32,027 nt of DNA. Source: Phycisphaeraceae bacterium (lineage in GTDB: Bacteria > Planctomycetota > Phycisphaerae > Phycisphaerales > UBA1924). The stretch covers positions 1 through 32,027 of the forward strand of contig JAJTHN010000031.1 of NCBI GenBank assembly GCA_021297895.1. Direction: 5' to 3'. A model generated the notes under the pieces. That model was not told the origin of the DNA. It saw nothing but the letters and a program-made list of their open reading frames with translations, and did no database searches. Made by a program: the position numbers and the translations under genes. Position 1 is the stretch's first letter. Each line of letters begins with the position of its first letter. Shown here in pieces: positions 8,327 through 17,149 of the stretch.

Positions 8327-9202
8327 TCAGGTTGCCAGCGGGTTGACCCTTGGTGTCGGGTCGCCGTGGCGAACCACACGCTCGCCGATGCTCTGCCAGA
8401 ACGCCCGTGCGCTCTGGTGTTCCCACGTTCGGTCCATCGCCTCATCGCTGTCGGCGTCGCTGCGAGAGGCCAGGTGCCAGGACTCATCGAGATACGCCCG
8501 CAGGGCACGGCGCATCAGCGCGTGACGAAGTCGGACACCCACGCCCGTGGGCTCGATGATCATCGACGCGAGCATTCTCGTCGGGGCGGCAAAGACGAGC
8601 GTCGGCGTGACTTTGCGGAAGTCCACCGCGTCGATGATGCCCAGCGATGCGGGGGTCTGGTCGTCGCCCACATCGGTCACGATGATGTTCGACGGCTTGT
8701 GATCGCGATTGAACAGACCCTTGGCCACCACGCGAGCGACCAGCCGCCCCGCCGCGTCGGCGACGCGGTGCTGGGCGCGAGCCCCGATGTGGTTCGACTC
8801 GGTGATGCGTGCGAGAAAGTCCAGCAGCGTCGGCCCCTGCGCCCGGTCCATGACCAGCAGAACGTGCGGCACGCCGGACACGCTCGCGCTCAGCAGCGCT
8901 CGCGCGGGCACGACGGGCAGGCCCAGCACCGCCAGACGCCGCGTCGTGCGATATTGACGATGCAGCCGCGTTCGGCCCACCAGGGCGCGGAGCCTTGCCA
9001 CGGCCCCCTCACACGCGAGTCCCTTGATGATCAGTTCCGATCCGGGCGAGGTGAGCAGTCCGGTGAACTGCCCGGCATCGCGCTTGAACTCCTGCCAACG
9101 CGCCCCGGCCAGCCCCGCCCCGCTGTCGATGACCGGCAACATGCCGACGACTTCGGCTGAGCCGAAAAGCAGACGAACACGTTGGAGAGAGAGAGGCGAC
9201 AT
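8327..9202 (-). CDS. Lipopolysaccharide kinase-like protein (Kdo/WaaP family)
   Basis: A 291-residue protein with the small protein-kinase-like fold of Kdo kinase/WaaP enzymes, which phosphorylate sugars of the LPS inner core. Visible residues are K60 in E-L-I-I-K-G (ATP-binding Lys), the segment L-H-R-Q-Y-R-T-T-R-R-L-A-V-L-G-L-P-V (residues 80-97), the catalytic loop R166-D167-H168-K169-P170-S171-N172, and an I-D-A-V-D-F motif (190-195) in place of DFG. The start at 9202 is preferred. A longer frame reaches an ATG at 9322 that overlaps the start of the divergent glycosyltransferase, but its extra 40 residues are disordered, and a -10-like TACCGT lies just upstream of 9202. The neighbouring WaaE-like transferase supports an LPS core role. 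An alternative is an aminoglycoside or fructosamine-type kinase with the same fold. Confidence 0.78.
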   Translation of the reverse strand: MSPLSLQRVRLLFGSAEVVGMLPVIDSGAGLAGARWQEFKRDAGQFTGLLTSPGSELIIKGLACEGAVARLRALVGRTRLHRQYRTTRRLAVLGLPVVPARALLSASVSGVPHVLLVMDRAQGPTLLDFLARITESNHIGARAQHRVADAAGRLVARVVAKGLFNRDHKPSNIIVTDVGDDQTPASLGIIDAVDFRKVTPTLVFAAPTRMLASMIIEPTGVGVRLRHALMRRALRAYLDESWHLASRSDADSDEAMDRTWEHQSARAFWQSIGERVVRHGDPTPRVNPLAT

Positions 9203-9213
9203 CGCGGCTTGGG

Positions 9214-9219
9214 ACGGTA
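9214..9219 (-). promoter_or_regulatory. -10-like element for the kinase-like gene
   Basis: On the minus strand this reads TACCGT with 11 nt before the ATG at 9202, implying a leader of only about five nt. Weak on its own; listed because it fits the pattern of the other genes and supports the 9202 start. Confidence 0.25.
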
Positions 9220-9306
9220 TCCCGGGGTTGAGGCGGTCATCGTGATCGCCTGCGGCCGGATCGGATTGGGGCGAGCGGGAAACAGGGACCGGGGGATCTG
9301 ATCGCG

Positions 9307-9312
9307 TACGCT
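9307..9312 (+). promoter_or_regulatory. -10-like element of the glycosyltransferase gene
   Basis: TACGCT preceded by G, with 8 nt before the ATG at 9321 and no SD in between. This implies a leader of zero to two nucleotides. Confidence 0.4.
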
Positions 9313-9320
9313 CGTCCGTC

Positions 9321-10118
9321 ATGCCCGACCTGAGCGTCGCCATCGTCTGCTGCAACAACGCCGCCACCATCGGGCGGACGCTCGAATCGGTCCGCGGCAT
9401 GGCCCGGGAGATCGTCGCCGTCGACGGCGGATCGACCGACGGCACGCTCGATCTGCTCGCCCAGCACAACGCGCGCATCGTGAGCAGCCCCTGGCTCGGG
9501 CATGTCCGCACCAAGCAACTGGCCCTGGATCACTGTGCCGGTCCGTGGGTGCTGTGCCTGGACAGCGATGAGAGCGCCGAGCCCGAGCTGCGCCGCAGCA
9601 TCGAGCGCGTGCTCGCGAGCGAGATCGCCGCGGACGTCGCCGGCTTTGAGATCAACCGCAAGGTGTTCTACGCCGGAGCGTTTCTGCATCACGCCTGGCA
9701 GCCCGAGTGGCGGCTGCGACTGGTGCGGCGCGGGCGCGTGCGATGGGGAGGCGTGGATCCGCATGACGGCTTGCGTGTCGAGGGCGAGCCCGGCCCTTCG
9801 CGGGTCATCAGGCTCGATGGCGACCTTCGCCACGATTCGATCGACTCCATCAGCGAGTTTCTCGGCAAGCAGGTGCAGTACGGCCGCATCAGTGCCGCGG
9901 GCTTGCACGCGATGGGCGTGCGAAGCGGGCCGGCCCGCCTGCTGATCTCGCCCGCGGGGGCGTTCGTCAAGCAGTTGGTCCTCAAGCGGGCGTTTCTTGA
10001 TGGATGGCGCGGCTGGCTGGCCGCGGCCAGCGCAGCGACCGCGGCACTGGCCAAGCACGCGGCGCTGATCGAGCTCCAGCGTCGCGCTCCCGATCATCGC
10101 CGCGATGCGGACCGGTGA
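9321..10118 (+). CDS. Family 2 glycosyltransferase, WaaE/LPS-core type
   Basis: A 265-residue GT-A glycosyltransferase. Residues 4-25 give the beta-alpha-beta start (LSVAIVCCNNAATIGRTLES). The nucleotide-binding V-D-G-G-S-T-D-G-T motif follows at about 34-42. The metal-binding D-S-D-E-S is near residue 76. Downstream residues (R-L-R-L-V-R-R-G and W-G-G-V-D-P-H-D) match the acceptor half of WaaE/KdtX-like LPS inner-core glucosyltransferases. The C-terminal part (about 205-260) is amphipathic and basic, fitting membrane attachment. It is divergent from the Kdo-kinase-like gene, and the two together suggest inner-core LPS modification. The exact donor sugar cannot be read from the sequence. Confidence 0.88.
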   Translation: MPDLSVAIVCCNNAATIGRTLESVRGMAREIVAVDGGSTDGTLDLLAQHNARIVSSPWLGHVRTKQLALDHCAGPWVLCLDSDESAEPELRRSIERVLASEIAADVAGFEINRKVFYAGAFLHHAWQPEWRLRLVRRGRVRWGGVDPHDGLRVEGEPGPSRVIRLDGDLRHDSIDSISEFLGKQVQYGRISAAGLHAMGVRSGPARLLISPAGAFVKQLVLKRAFLDGWRGWLAAASAATAALAKHAALIELQRRAPDHRRDADR

Positions 10119-10206
10119 CCACACCCGCGTCGATCGACGGGCACGGTCTCCGCTCCCGCCCCCGCCCCCGCCTCTGTCGATATCTGCTCAGGTCTGGCCG
10201 GGCGCG

Positions 10207-10212
10207 TATGTT
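10207..10212 (+). promoter_or_regulatory. -10-like element, probable leaderless promoter
   Basis: TATGTT preceded by G and followed by CCCGCT, then the ATG at 10219: exactly 6 nt with no SD. Nearly identical to the sequence before the beta-helix gene. Confidence 0.45.
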
Positions 10213-10218
10213 CCCGCT

Positions 10219-11037
10219 ATGCGATTCGTGTTCATGGGCACGGGAACCTCCGCCGGAGTGCCGATCATCGGCTGCCGATGCGAGGTCTGTCTCTCGCCCG
10301 ATCCGCGCGACAGGCGACTGCGTACCGCCGCGTGCGCGATGTTCATCGATGCGCACGGTCGCGAGCGTGTTGTGCTCCTTGATGCGGGGCCGGATCTGCG
10401 GCAGCAGGCCCTGACGCTCGGGCTGAACCGGTGCGACGCGATCCTGCTGACGCACAACCACGTCGACCACATCTTCGGGCTCGATGAGGTCCGACGCTTC
10501 AACGCGCTGATGCGCGGGCCGATCGATGTCTTCGCCGATGAGCACACGATGCAGTCGGTCCGCCGCGTGTACATGCACATCTTCGAGCGCGAGCACAACG
10601 TCAACGATTCGTTCGTCGCGACGCTCATTCCGCATGTCGTGCGGCCGCTGGAGCCCTTCGAGACCTTCGGCCTCCGCGTCACGCCGATCCCGCTGCTGCA
10701 CGGTCGGCTGGAGATGCTGGGGTACCGCCTCGATGCCGGACCGGGCGTGAGCGATCCGGCGGGCGTGCTGCCGCTGGCGTACTGCACCGATGTCTCGGCG
10801 ATCCCGCCGCGGGCCTGGGGCGTGCTCGCGGGGGTGCGAACGCTCGTGCTCGATGCGCTGCGGCAGCGCCACCACCCGACGCACCTGACGATCGATCAGG
10901 CGATCGGCATCGCCCAGCGTGTCGGCGCCGAGAGCACGTACTTCGTGCACATGGGCCACGACGTGCTGCACGCGCGCGTGGCGGACGAGTTGCCCGACGG
11001 CATTATGCTCGCGCACGACGGCCTGACGCTCGGCTGA
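10219..11037 (+). CDS. PhnP-like metallo-beta-lactamase-fold hydrolase
   Basis: A 272-residue metal-dependent hydrolase of the MBL fold, probably a phosphodiesterase. Residues 1-15 (MRFVFMGTGTSAGVP) are the typical start. G-C-R-C-E-V-C (18-24) is the structural zinc cluster seen in PhnP-like members. T-H-N-H-V-D-H (78-84) is the H-x-H-x-D-H metal site. Further ligands are likely in L-L-H-G, C-T-D-V-S and the late V-H-M-G-H-D. PhnP itself cleaves cyclic ribose phosphodiesters in phosphonate use, but no other phn gene is nearby. A housekeeping role such as the related genes often found near lipoate or DNA metabolism is equally possible. It runs convergent to glmS with a 42-nt gap. Confidence 0.87.
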   Translation: MRFVFMGTGTSAGVPIIGCRCEVCLSPDPRDRRLRTAACAMFIDAHGRERVVLLDAGPDLRQQALTLGLNRCDAILLTHNHVDHIFGLDEVRRFNALMRGPIDVFADEHTMQSVRRVYMHIFEREHNVNDSFVATLIPHVVRPLEPFETFGLRVTPIPLLHGRLEMLGYRLDAGPGVSDPAGVLPLAYCTDVSAIPPRAWGVLAGVRTLVLDALRQRHHPTHLTIDQAIGIAQRVGAESTYFVHMGHDVLHARVADELPDGIMLAHDGLTLG

Positions 11038-11079
11038 TGCCGAGTCGTTCGGTGTGCACGGGCCGCGGCGGTCGTCCGA

Positions 11080-12909
<1,830 letters not shown>

Positions 12910-13276
12910 GGTGATCGATCCAGAGAGGGGGTGGGGACGGACAGAGACGTGAGCGCAACAGTCAACCGCTCAGAGCCCATGGTACGAACATCGGCCCGCA
13001 ATTGGTCGCGCCGGCGGGCAGTTCCCGCCGACGTCTTGCAAAATCGACCATTCCGCCGGCCTTCATCCGGACCCGCCCGCAGAGGCGTCGAATCCCGGGG
13101 ATGGCCAACGGCATAATCGATGCCAGTCTCCGCGCAAGATGGGTGGAAGGGTATAAGAACTTTCCCTATGTGCGGGCGGGCGCATCGCCCACGATTCTCG
13201 CTAGTCTGCCGCTTAAGTCCCCCAGCGGTGGGGAGTAATCGCGAGGTTCGCGATCCATTCACACAGGGAGCGTCAG
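12910..13276. other. Divergent glmS/mscL intergenic region
   Basis: A 367-nt gap with no convincing gene; a 45-codon frame from 13101 has no SD and no recognisable character. For glmS, a minus-strand TACCAT preceded by CG lies at 12979-12984, which would give a leader of about 65 nt. For mscL, TATAAG at 13152-13157 is a possible -10 without a good -35. Two hairpins lie just before the mscL ribosome binding site. Confidence 0.5.
13218..13254 (+). promoter_or_regulatory. Two tandem hairpins in the mscL leader
   Basis: TCCCC (13218-13222) pairs with GGGGA (13230-13234) over a 7-nt loop. Immediately after, ATCGCGA (13238-13244) pairs with TCGCGAT (13248-13254) over a 3-nt loop. The second hairpin ends ten bases before the AGGGAG ribosome binding site (13265-13270). 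No T-run follows, so it is not a classical terminator. It could affect mRNA stability or translation start. Confidence 0.4.
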
Positions 13277-13726
13277 ATGGGTCTCATCAGCGAGTTCAGG
13301 GAGTTTGCACTTCGGGGCAACGTCGTCGATCTGGCGGTCGGCGTGATCATCGGTGCGGCGTTCGGCAAGATCGTCGGCGTCATGGTCGACAAGGTGCTCA
13401 TGCCGCCGATCGGATACATCGCCGGCGGGATCGACTTTGCCGACAAGAAGCTCGTGCTGGCCGCGGCCAAGCCCGAGCTCAAGGACGCCGCCACGGGCGC
13501 GATCACGCAGAAGGCCATCCCCGAAGTCGCGATCGGCTGGGGCGAGTTCGTCAACGCGTCGATCTACTTCATCATCGTGGCGTTCTGCCTGTTCATCGTG
13601 ATCAAGCTGATGAACACCGCCAAGAAGCGATTCGAGGCCGATAAGCCCGTCCCCGCGCCCGCCGGCCCGAGCCCGCAAGAGAAGCTGCTCATGGAGATCC
13701 GCGACGCGATCAAGGCCGGGCGATGA
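13277..13726 (+). CDS. mscL: Large-conductance mechanosensitive channel MscL
   Basis: MscL opens a wide pore in the inner membrane on sudden osmotic downshock. The product is 149 residues (E. coli has 136). The N-terminal amphipathic helix and first span are the family signature: E-F-R-E-F-A-L-R-G-N-V-V-D-L-A-V-G-V-I-I-G-A-A-F (residues 6-29), including the Gly/Ala-rich pore constriction. The periplasmic loop is about 42-92 and carries K-D-A-A-T-G-A-I-T. The second span is about 93-113 (IYFIIVAFCLFIVIKLMN). A basic linker and a C-terminal helix (K-L-L-M-E-I-R-D-A-I-K) follow, separated by a Pro/Ala-rich stretch. The start is fixed by AGGGAG with a 6-nt spacer. Confidence 0.97.
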   Translation: MGLISEFREFALRGNVVDLAVGVIIGAAFGKIVGVMVDKVLMPPIGYIAGGIDFADKKLVLAAAKPELKDAATGAITQKAIPEVAIGWGEFVNASIYFIIVAFCLFIVIKLMNTAKKRFEADKPVPAPAGPSPQEKLLMEIRDAIKAGR

Positions 13727-13873
13727 GCCCGGACCGGCTGCGTCCCCGAATCGGGTGTGTGGCCGGATTGCCGAACGGATGACCCCGCGGTTTGGTAAAC
13801 TCCGGACCGCCAGATGCCGCCCCCGGCGTCGGCGTGATGTGTGCTGCCCCTCTCAATGCTCCGAGGAGATCTC

Positions 13874-14374
13874 ATGCGCTCGAAGGACTGGGTGAACGTG
13901 CTGGTGGGGACGATCGCGGCGATGTGCGTGATTGTTCTGGTGGTTGTGATCGTCAACCGTGTGTCATTGGCACCCGGCGGGAGTCGGCAGACGATCATCA
14001 CCGGCGGCATCCGTCCTGAGAGCCGACCACTGGAGGTTTGGAAGGGATCGATGGTCGTGCGCCCGGGCGAGGTGGCGGACTTTGCCGTTGGCGTGTACAA
14101 CGACCGCCAGGGTCAGTACGCGTTGATCACGATGCCCGCGGGTCGGCTGGTGGGTGTGCCGCTGCAGGAGCCGCGGTTCGGGCCGCAGGGGATCAGTTTC
14201 GCCGTCGGCCGCGAGAGCGAGCCGCGGGAGTCGTGGGTCCGGTTCCAGTTCTCGCGAGAGGGCAACGGCGGTCAGGCCCGCGGCGTCGCGTTGCAGGCCG
14301 GACAGCGTTACGAGGCGATGATGGTGCGTGTGCCGTCGAACCAGATCGGCGATCTGGGCTCGGTCCAGCGCTGA
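13874..14374 (+). CDS. Single-span membrane protein of unknown function
   Basis: I do not recognise this 166-residue protein. The start at 13874 is preferred over an ATG 33 nt upstream because GAGGAG (13863-13868) is 5 nt away. Residues 1-6 are basic, 7-29 form one transmembrane helix (NVLVGTIAAMCVIVLVVVIV), and residues 30-166 are a soluble, probably extracytoplasmic, beta-rich domain with many Arg residues (for example V-V-R-P-G-E-V-A-D-F-A-V-G-V-Y-N). No Cys is present in the outer domain. A -10-like TAAACT preceded by GG lies at 13796-13801. It follows mscL by 147 nt on the same strand and converges on pheT. Confidence 0.75.
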   Translation: MRSKDWVNVLVGTIAAMCVIVLVVVIVNRVSLAPGGSRQTIITGGIRPESRPLEVWKGSMVVRPGEVADFAVGVYNDRQGQYALITMPAGRLVGVPLQEPRFGPQGISFAVGRESEPRESWVRFQFSREGNGGQARGVALQAGQRYEAMMVRVPSNQIGDLGSVQR

Positions 14375-14444
14375 TCGCCGGTCGGGCATCATCCGGTACG
14401 GGAACTCAAGCGGGTGAGGTGCTGCGCTCCGCGTGAAGCGGCGC

Positions 14445-16628
14445 TCAGGCCTTACCGCCGTCGCGCAGTTCGGCCTTCAGGTCGCTGCGGAGTTTCTGCA
14501 CGATCGCGTCGACCTGCGCGTTGACCTCTTCATCGCGGAGCGTTCGGGTCGGCTCGCGGAAGGTCATTCGCAGCGAGACGCTCTTCTTGCTCTCGGGAAT
14601 CGGCTTGCCTCGGAAGGTCGTGACGAACCGCACGTCCTCGAGCAGGCTGGCGCGCGTCGCCAGCACGCACGACTCGACCGCGTGCCACGTCACGCTCTCG
14701 GCGAGGATCAGCGACAGGTCGCGCTCGACTACGGGGAACTGCGGCAGGGCCTTGAGCCGCGTGCGCGGTGGGTAGCCGGCCAACAGCGTGGCGAGGTTCA
14801 ATTCCGCGAGCATGACCGGCGCGGCAAGGTCGAAGGCCGACTGTGCCGCGGGGCTGACGATGCCGAAGATCCCGAGGTTGCGGTCGCCCAGTTGGATCAT
14901 CGCGCTGGCGGCGGGGTCGAGACCCTTGATGGCGGCATGTGCGGGGATGGGGGCGATGATGCTCAGGCGTGCATCGGGACCGTGCAGCGATTGGGCGAGC
15001 GTGTCGATCACGCCGCGGATGAGCCGCACGCCCTGCTGGCGGCGTTCGTGATTGGTGCCGGTGGCGGGCAGATCGGCGAGCATCGACAGCACGCGTGTCT
15101 CGCTGGCACCGCGCAGGCCGTCCTGAGCGCGGCGCTCGGCGGCGGAAGCCTCGGCGGGCAACTGGTAGAAGGTGCTGGAGGTCTCGAAGAGCCGGATGCC
15201 GCCGTCGACGGTCGCGCGGGCATCCTGATTGCGCTTCCGGCATTCCAGCAGCGACGGCAGGACGCTGGGGCGGAGGATGTTCTCGCTGCCGCGTTTGTCA
15301 TCGCCGACGCTCATGAGTTGAGCACCGGGCACGCTGAAGAGGTTCGCCGCGGCCTTGGTGACGAAACTGAAGGTGATGGTCTCGAAGAACCCCGCGCCGG
15401 TGAGCACTCGGCCGAGTTCGCGCATGGCCAGTTCTTCGCCCTGCAGCGGGCCGACGCGGACGCTGACGACGTCGGGCGCGGGGATCTTGTCGTAGCCGAC
15501 GGTGCGCGCGACCTCTTCGATGAGATCGATTTCCAGCCGCTGGTCGGTGCGCGTCGAGGGCGAGCGCCACTGCGTGGCGCCGGCGCTCGCGCCGGCTCCG
15601 GCGTGCGCGAAGCCCTGCACACGCAGGGCCGCGTTGATCTGATCATCGGAGACGTCGGCACCGAGCATGTCGCGCACGCGCTGGGTGCGGAGCGGGATGG
15701 TCGGTGCGTCGGAAAGGGGCGAGCCGCCGGTGTCATCGAGCACGCCGGGGCAGACCTTGCCGCCGGCGATGGCCACGATGAGGGAGACCAGCCGCTGACG
15801 TGCCTCGTCGATCGTTCGCGGGTCGACGACGCGCTCGAAGCGGAACGACGAGTCCGTGCGGATGGCCAGCCTGCGGGCGGTTGTGCGGATGGCCACGGGG
15901 TTCCAGGTCGCGACCTCCAGCAGCACATCGGAGGTGGCGGCGCTGACGCCGGTGGCGCTGCCGCCCATGATGCCGGCAAGCGATACCGGCGCACCGGCAT
16001 CGGCGACGACAAGGTCGCCGGCGCGGAGCGGGCGGTCGGTGCCATCGAACAGGGCGAGTTTCTCGCCCTGCGTCGCCTTGCGTACGACGATCGCGGCCTT
16101 GCCGGAGGAGTCGCGCGACAGTCGAGCAAGGTCAAACACGTGCGAAGGCGCGCCCATTTCGGCAAGGACGAAGTTCGTCGCGTCGACAACGTTGTTGATC
16201 GAGCGCTGGCCGATGGCCGCGAGCCGATCGACGAGCCATGCCGGAGACGGGCCGACCTTTACGCCGCGGATCAGCGTGAGCGTGAAGCGCTTGCACAGAT
16301 CGGGCACATCGTTGCGGAGCGTGACGGCGGAGGCGATGTCCTCGCCCGTTGGTGTCGGGGCGGGCAGGGCCGGTGCGGCATCGCGGAGCGTCTGAACGCC
16401 GCCGCTGGCCGCGGCGATCTCGCGAGCGAGGCCGGCGTGGGCGAGGCAGTCGCCGCGGTTGCTGGTGACCTCGACATCCAGGCAGGTATCGCTCGCGCCG
16501 GAGGGTACCGCGACGGGCGTGGCGCTCTCGATGGGCAAGCCGGCAAAGGTCAGGGCGTGCTCGATGGCGTCGGCGCTGAGGCCGCCGGGGCTGAGCAGGT
16601 CATTGAGCCAGGAGAGTGAGGCCTTCAT
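14445..16628 (-). CDS. pheT: Phenylalanyl-tRNA synthetase beta subunit, short N-terminal form
   Basis: The 727-residue beta chain of PheRS, which with PheS charges tRNA-Phe and edits mischarged Tyr. Visible domains are the B1 start (MKASLSWLNDLL, residues 1-12), the B3/B4 editing domain at about 110-270 (G-Q-R-S-I-N-N-V-V-D-A-T-N-F-V at 140-154, H-V-F-D at 163-166), B5 at about 305-390 (E-V-A-R-T-V-G-Y-D-K-I-P near 372-383), the catalytic-like core at about 400-610, and the ferredoxin-fold anticodon-binding domain at 631-722 (F-P-V-V-E-R-D-L-S-L). The EMAP/OB-type tRNA-binding domain that E. coli PheT carries at about residues 40-150 is missing. Here G-L-P-I-E-S-A-T-P-V (31-40) runs almost directly into D-V-E-V-T-S-N-R-G-D. 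No pheS is adjacent. The start at 16628 is chosen for homology; an upstream ATG at 16664 adds 12 residues. Confidence 0.95.
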   Translation of the reverse strand: MKASLSWLNDLLSPGGLSADAIEHALTFAGLPIESATPVAVPSGASDTCLDVEVTSNRGDCLAHAGLAREIAAASGGVQTLRDAAPALPAPTPTGEDIASAVTLRNDVPDLCKRFTLTLIRGVKVGPSPAWLVDRLAAIGQRSINNVVDATNFVLAEMGAPSHVFDLARLSRDSSGKAAIVVRKATQGEKLALFDGTDRPLRAGDLVVADAGAPVSLAGIMGGSATGVSAATSDVLLEVATWNPVAIRTTARRLAIRTDSSFRFERVVDPRTIDEARQRLVSLIVAIAGGKVCPGVLDDTGGSPLSDAPTIPLRTQRVRDMLGADVSDDQINAALRVQGFAHAGAGASAGATQWRSPSTRTDQRLEIDLIEEVARTVGYDKIPAPDVVSVRVGPLQGEELAMRELGRVLTGAGFFETITFSFVTKAAANLFSVPGAQLMSVGDDKRGSENILRPSVLPSLLECRKRNQDARATVDGGIRLFETSSTFYQLPAEASAAERRAQDGLRGASETRVLSMLADLPATGTNHERRQQGVRLIRGVIDTLAQSLHGPDARLSIIAPIPAHAAIKGLDPAASAMIQLGDRNLGIFGIVSPAAQSAFDLAAPVMLAELNLATLLAGYPPRTRLKALPQFPVVERDLSLILAESVTWHAVESCVLATRASLLEDVRFVTTFRGKPIPESKKSVSLRMTFREPTRTLRDEEVNAQVDAIVQKLRSDLKAELRDGGKA

Positions 16629-16637
16629 AGGGCCAAG

Positions 16638-16643
16638 AGGGTA
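16638..16643 (-). promoter_or_regulatory. -10-like element of pheT
   Basis: On the minus strand TACCCT stands 9 nt before the ATG at 16628 with no SD in between, implying a leader of about two or three nucleotides. Confidence 0.3.
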
Positions 16644-16715
16644 GGAGAGCGGCCGCGGAGGCACCGGCGGGCACGTGCCGACCGCTCACTGCTACACCGG
16701 CGGACGAGTGGGGGG

Positions 16716-17057
16716 TCAGGGCTGTTGCGGCGGCGGGGACGCGGGTGGTGGGGCCGCGGGTGGCGGCGGCGCGATGACCTCGTCCGTCGTCGTTCGGCGG
16801 AGCAGCACGGTCTGGCCGTTGGGCAGCGTCGCGGGGCTTTCGGCAACACGCTGCTGCACAACGACCGCCGTCGGGGGTGGACTCGAAGGGGGCGTGTGGC
16901 CGTACGGAGCGTGAGGAGGCGGCGCGTTCGCGGGGGGCGATGCAGACGGGGGCACTGCGGCGGGCGGAGCCTGCGGCACCTGGCCTGCGCGCACATCGTG
17001 CTTGACCGCCATGCGGATGTGCCCAAAAAACTCGCCGAGGTTGCGCATCAAGCCCAT
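16716..17057 (-). CDS. Small proline-rich protein of unknown function
   Basis: A 113-residue protein, taken from the ATG at 17057. An ATG at 17144 would add 29 residues and overlap the divergent promoter region. The N-terminus MGLMRNLGEFFGHIRMAVKH is an ordered amphipathic helix. The middle (about 30-70) is Pro/Ala/Ser-rich and disordered. A short ordered segment near residues 80-98 (L-P-N-G-Q-T-V-L-L-R-R-T-T-T-D-E-V-I) reads like a conserved strand pair. A Pro-rich tail follows. It lies 87 nt upstream of pheT on the same strand. The pattern of two ordered patches in a Pro-rich chain argues for a real gene, but the function is unknown. Confidence 0.6.
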   Translation of the reverse strand: MGLMRNLGEFFGHIRMAVKHDVRAGQVPQAPPAAVPPSASPPANAPPPHAPYGHTPPSSPPPTAVVVQQRVAESPATLPNGQTVLLRRTTTDEVIAPPPPAAPPPASPPPQQP

Positions 17058-17134
17058 AGGTACGGCCGGCCTCGCGTTTGTGCCCTTCTGACCATCGCGC
17101 TGCACGCCAATGGTCGCAGCGGCAAACCGGCCAA

Positions 17135-17144
17135 AGGGTACCAT
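17135..17144. promoter_or_regulatory. Overlapping divergent -10-like elements at a GGTACC core
   Basis: Plus strand TACCAT at 17139-17144 stands 5 nt before the esterase ATG (17150), fitting a leaderless mRNA. On the minus strand TACCCT occupies 17140-17135, pointing toward the small proline-rich gene (leader about 70 nt). The two boxes overlap, so the promoters could not be occupied at once. Confidence 0.35.
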
Positions 17145-17149
17145 CGCCC

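Noticed and set aside
9203-9322. Extended start for the Kdo-kinase-like gene at 9322
   Set aside because: The extra 40 residues are disordered and the start would overlap the divergent glycosyltransferase start codon; the 9202 start has a -10-like box just upstream.
12910-12975. glmS ribozyme or riboswitch in the glmS leader
   Set aside because: The likely leader is too short and shows none of the conserved ribozyme core or double-pseudoknot pairing that I can recognise.
13101-13238. Short plus-strand frame before mscL
   Set aside because: No ribosome binding site, no recognisable sequence, and it runs through the leader hairpin.
15573-15605. GC-rich inverted repeat inside pheT
   Set aside because: It encodes an Ala/Gly-rich loop (A-G-A-G-A-S-A-G-A-T); the symmetry follows from repeated GCC/GGC codons.
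14433-16619. 728-codon plus-strand open frame opposite pheT
   Set aside because: Shadow frame; PheT motifs on the minus strand are decisive.
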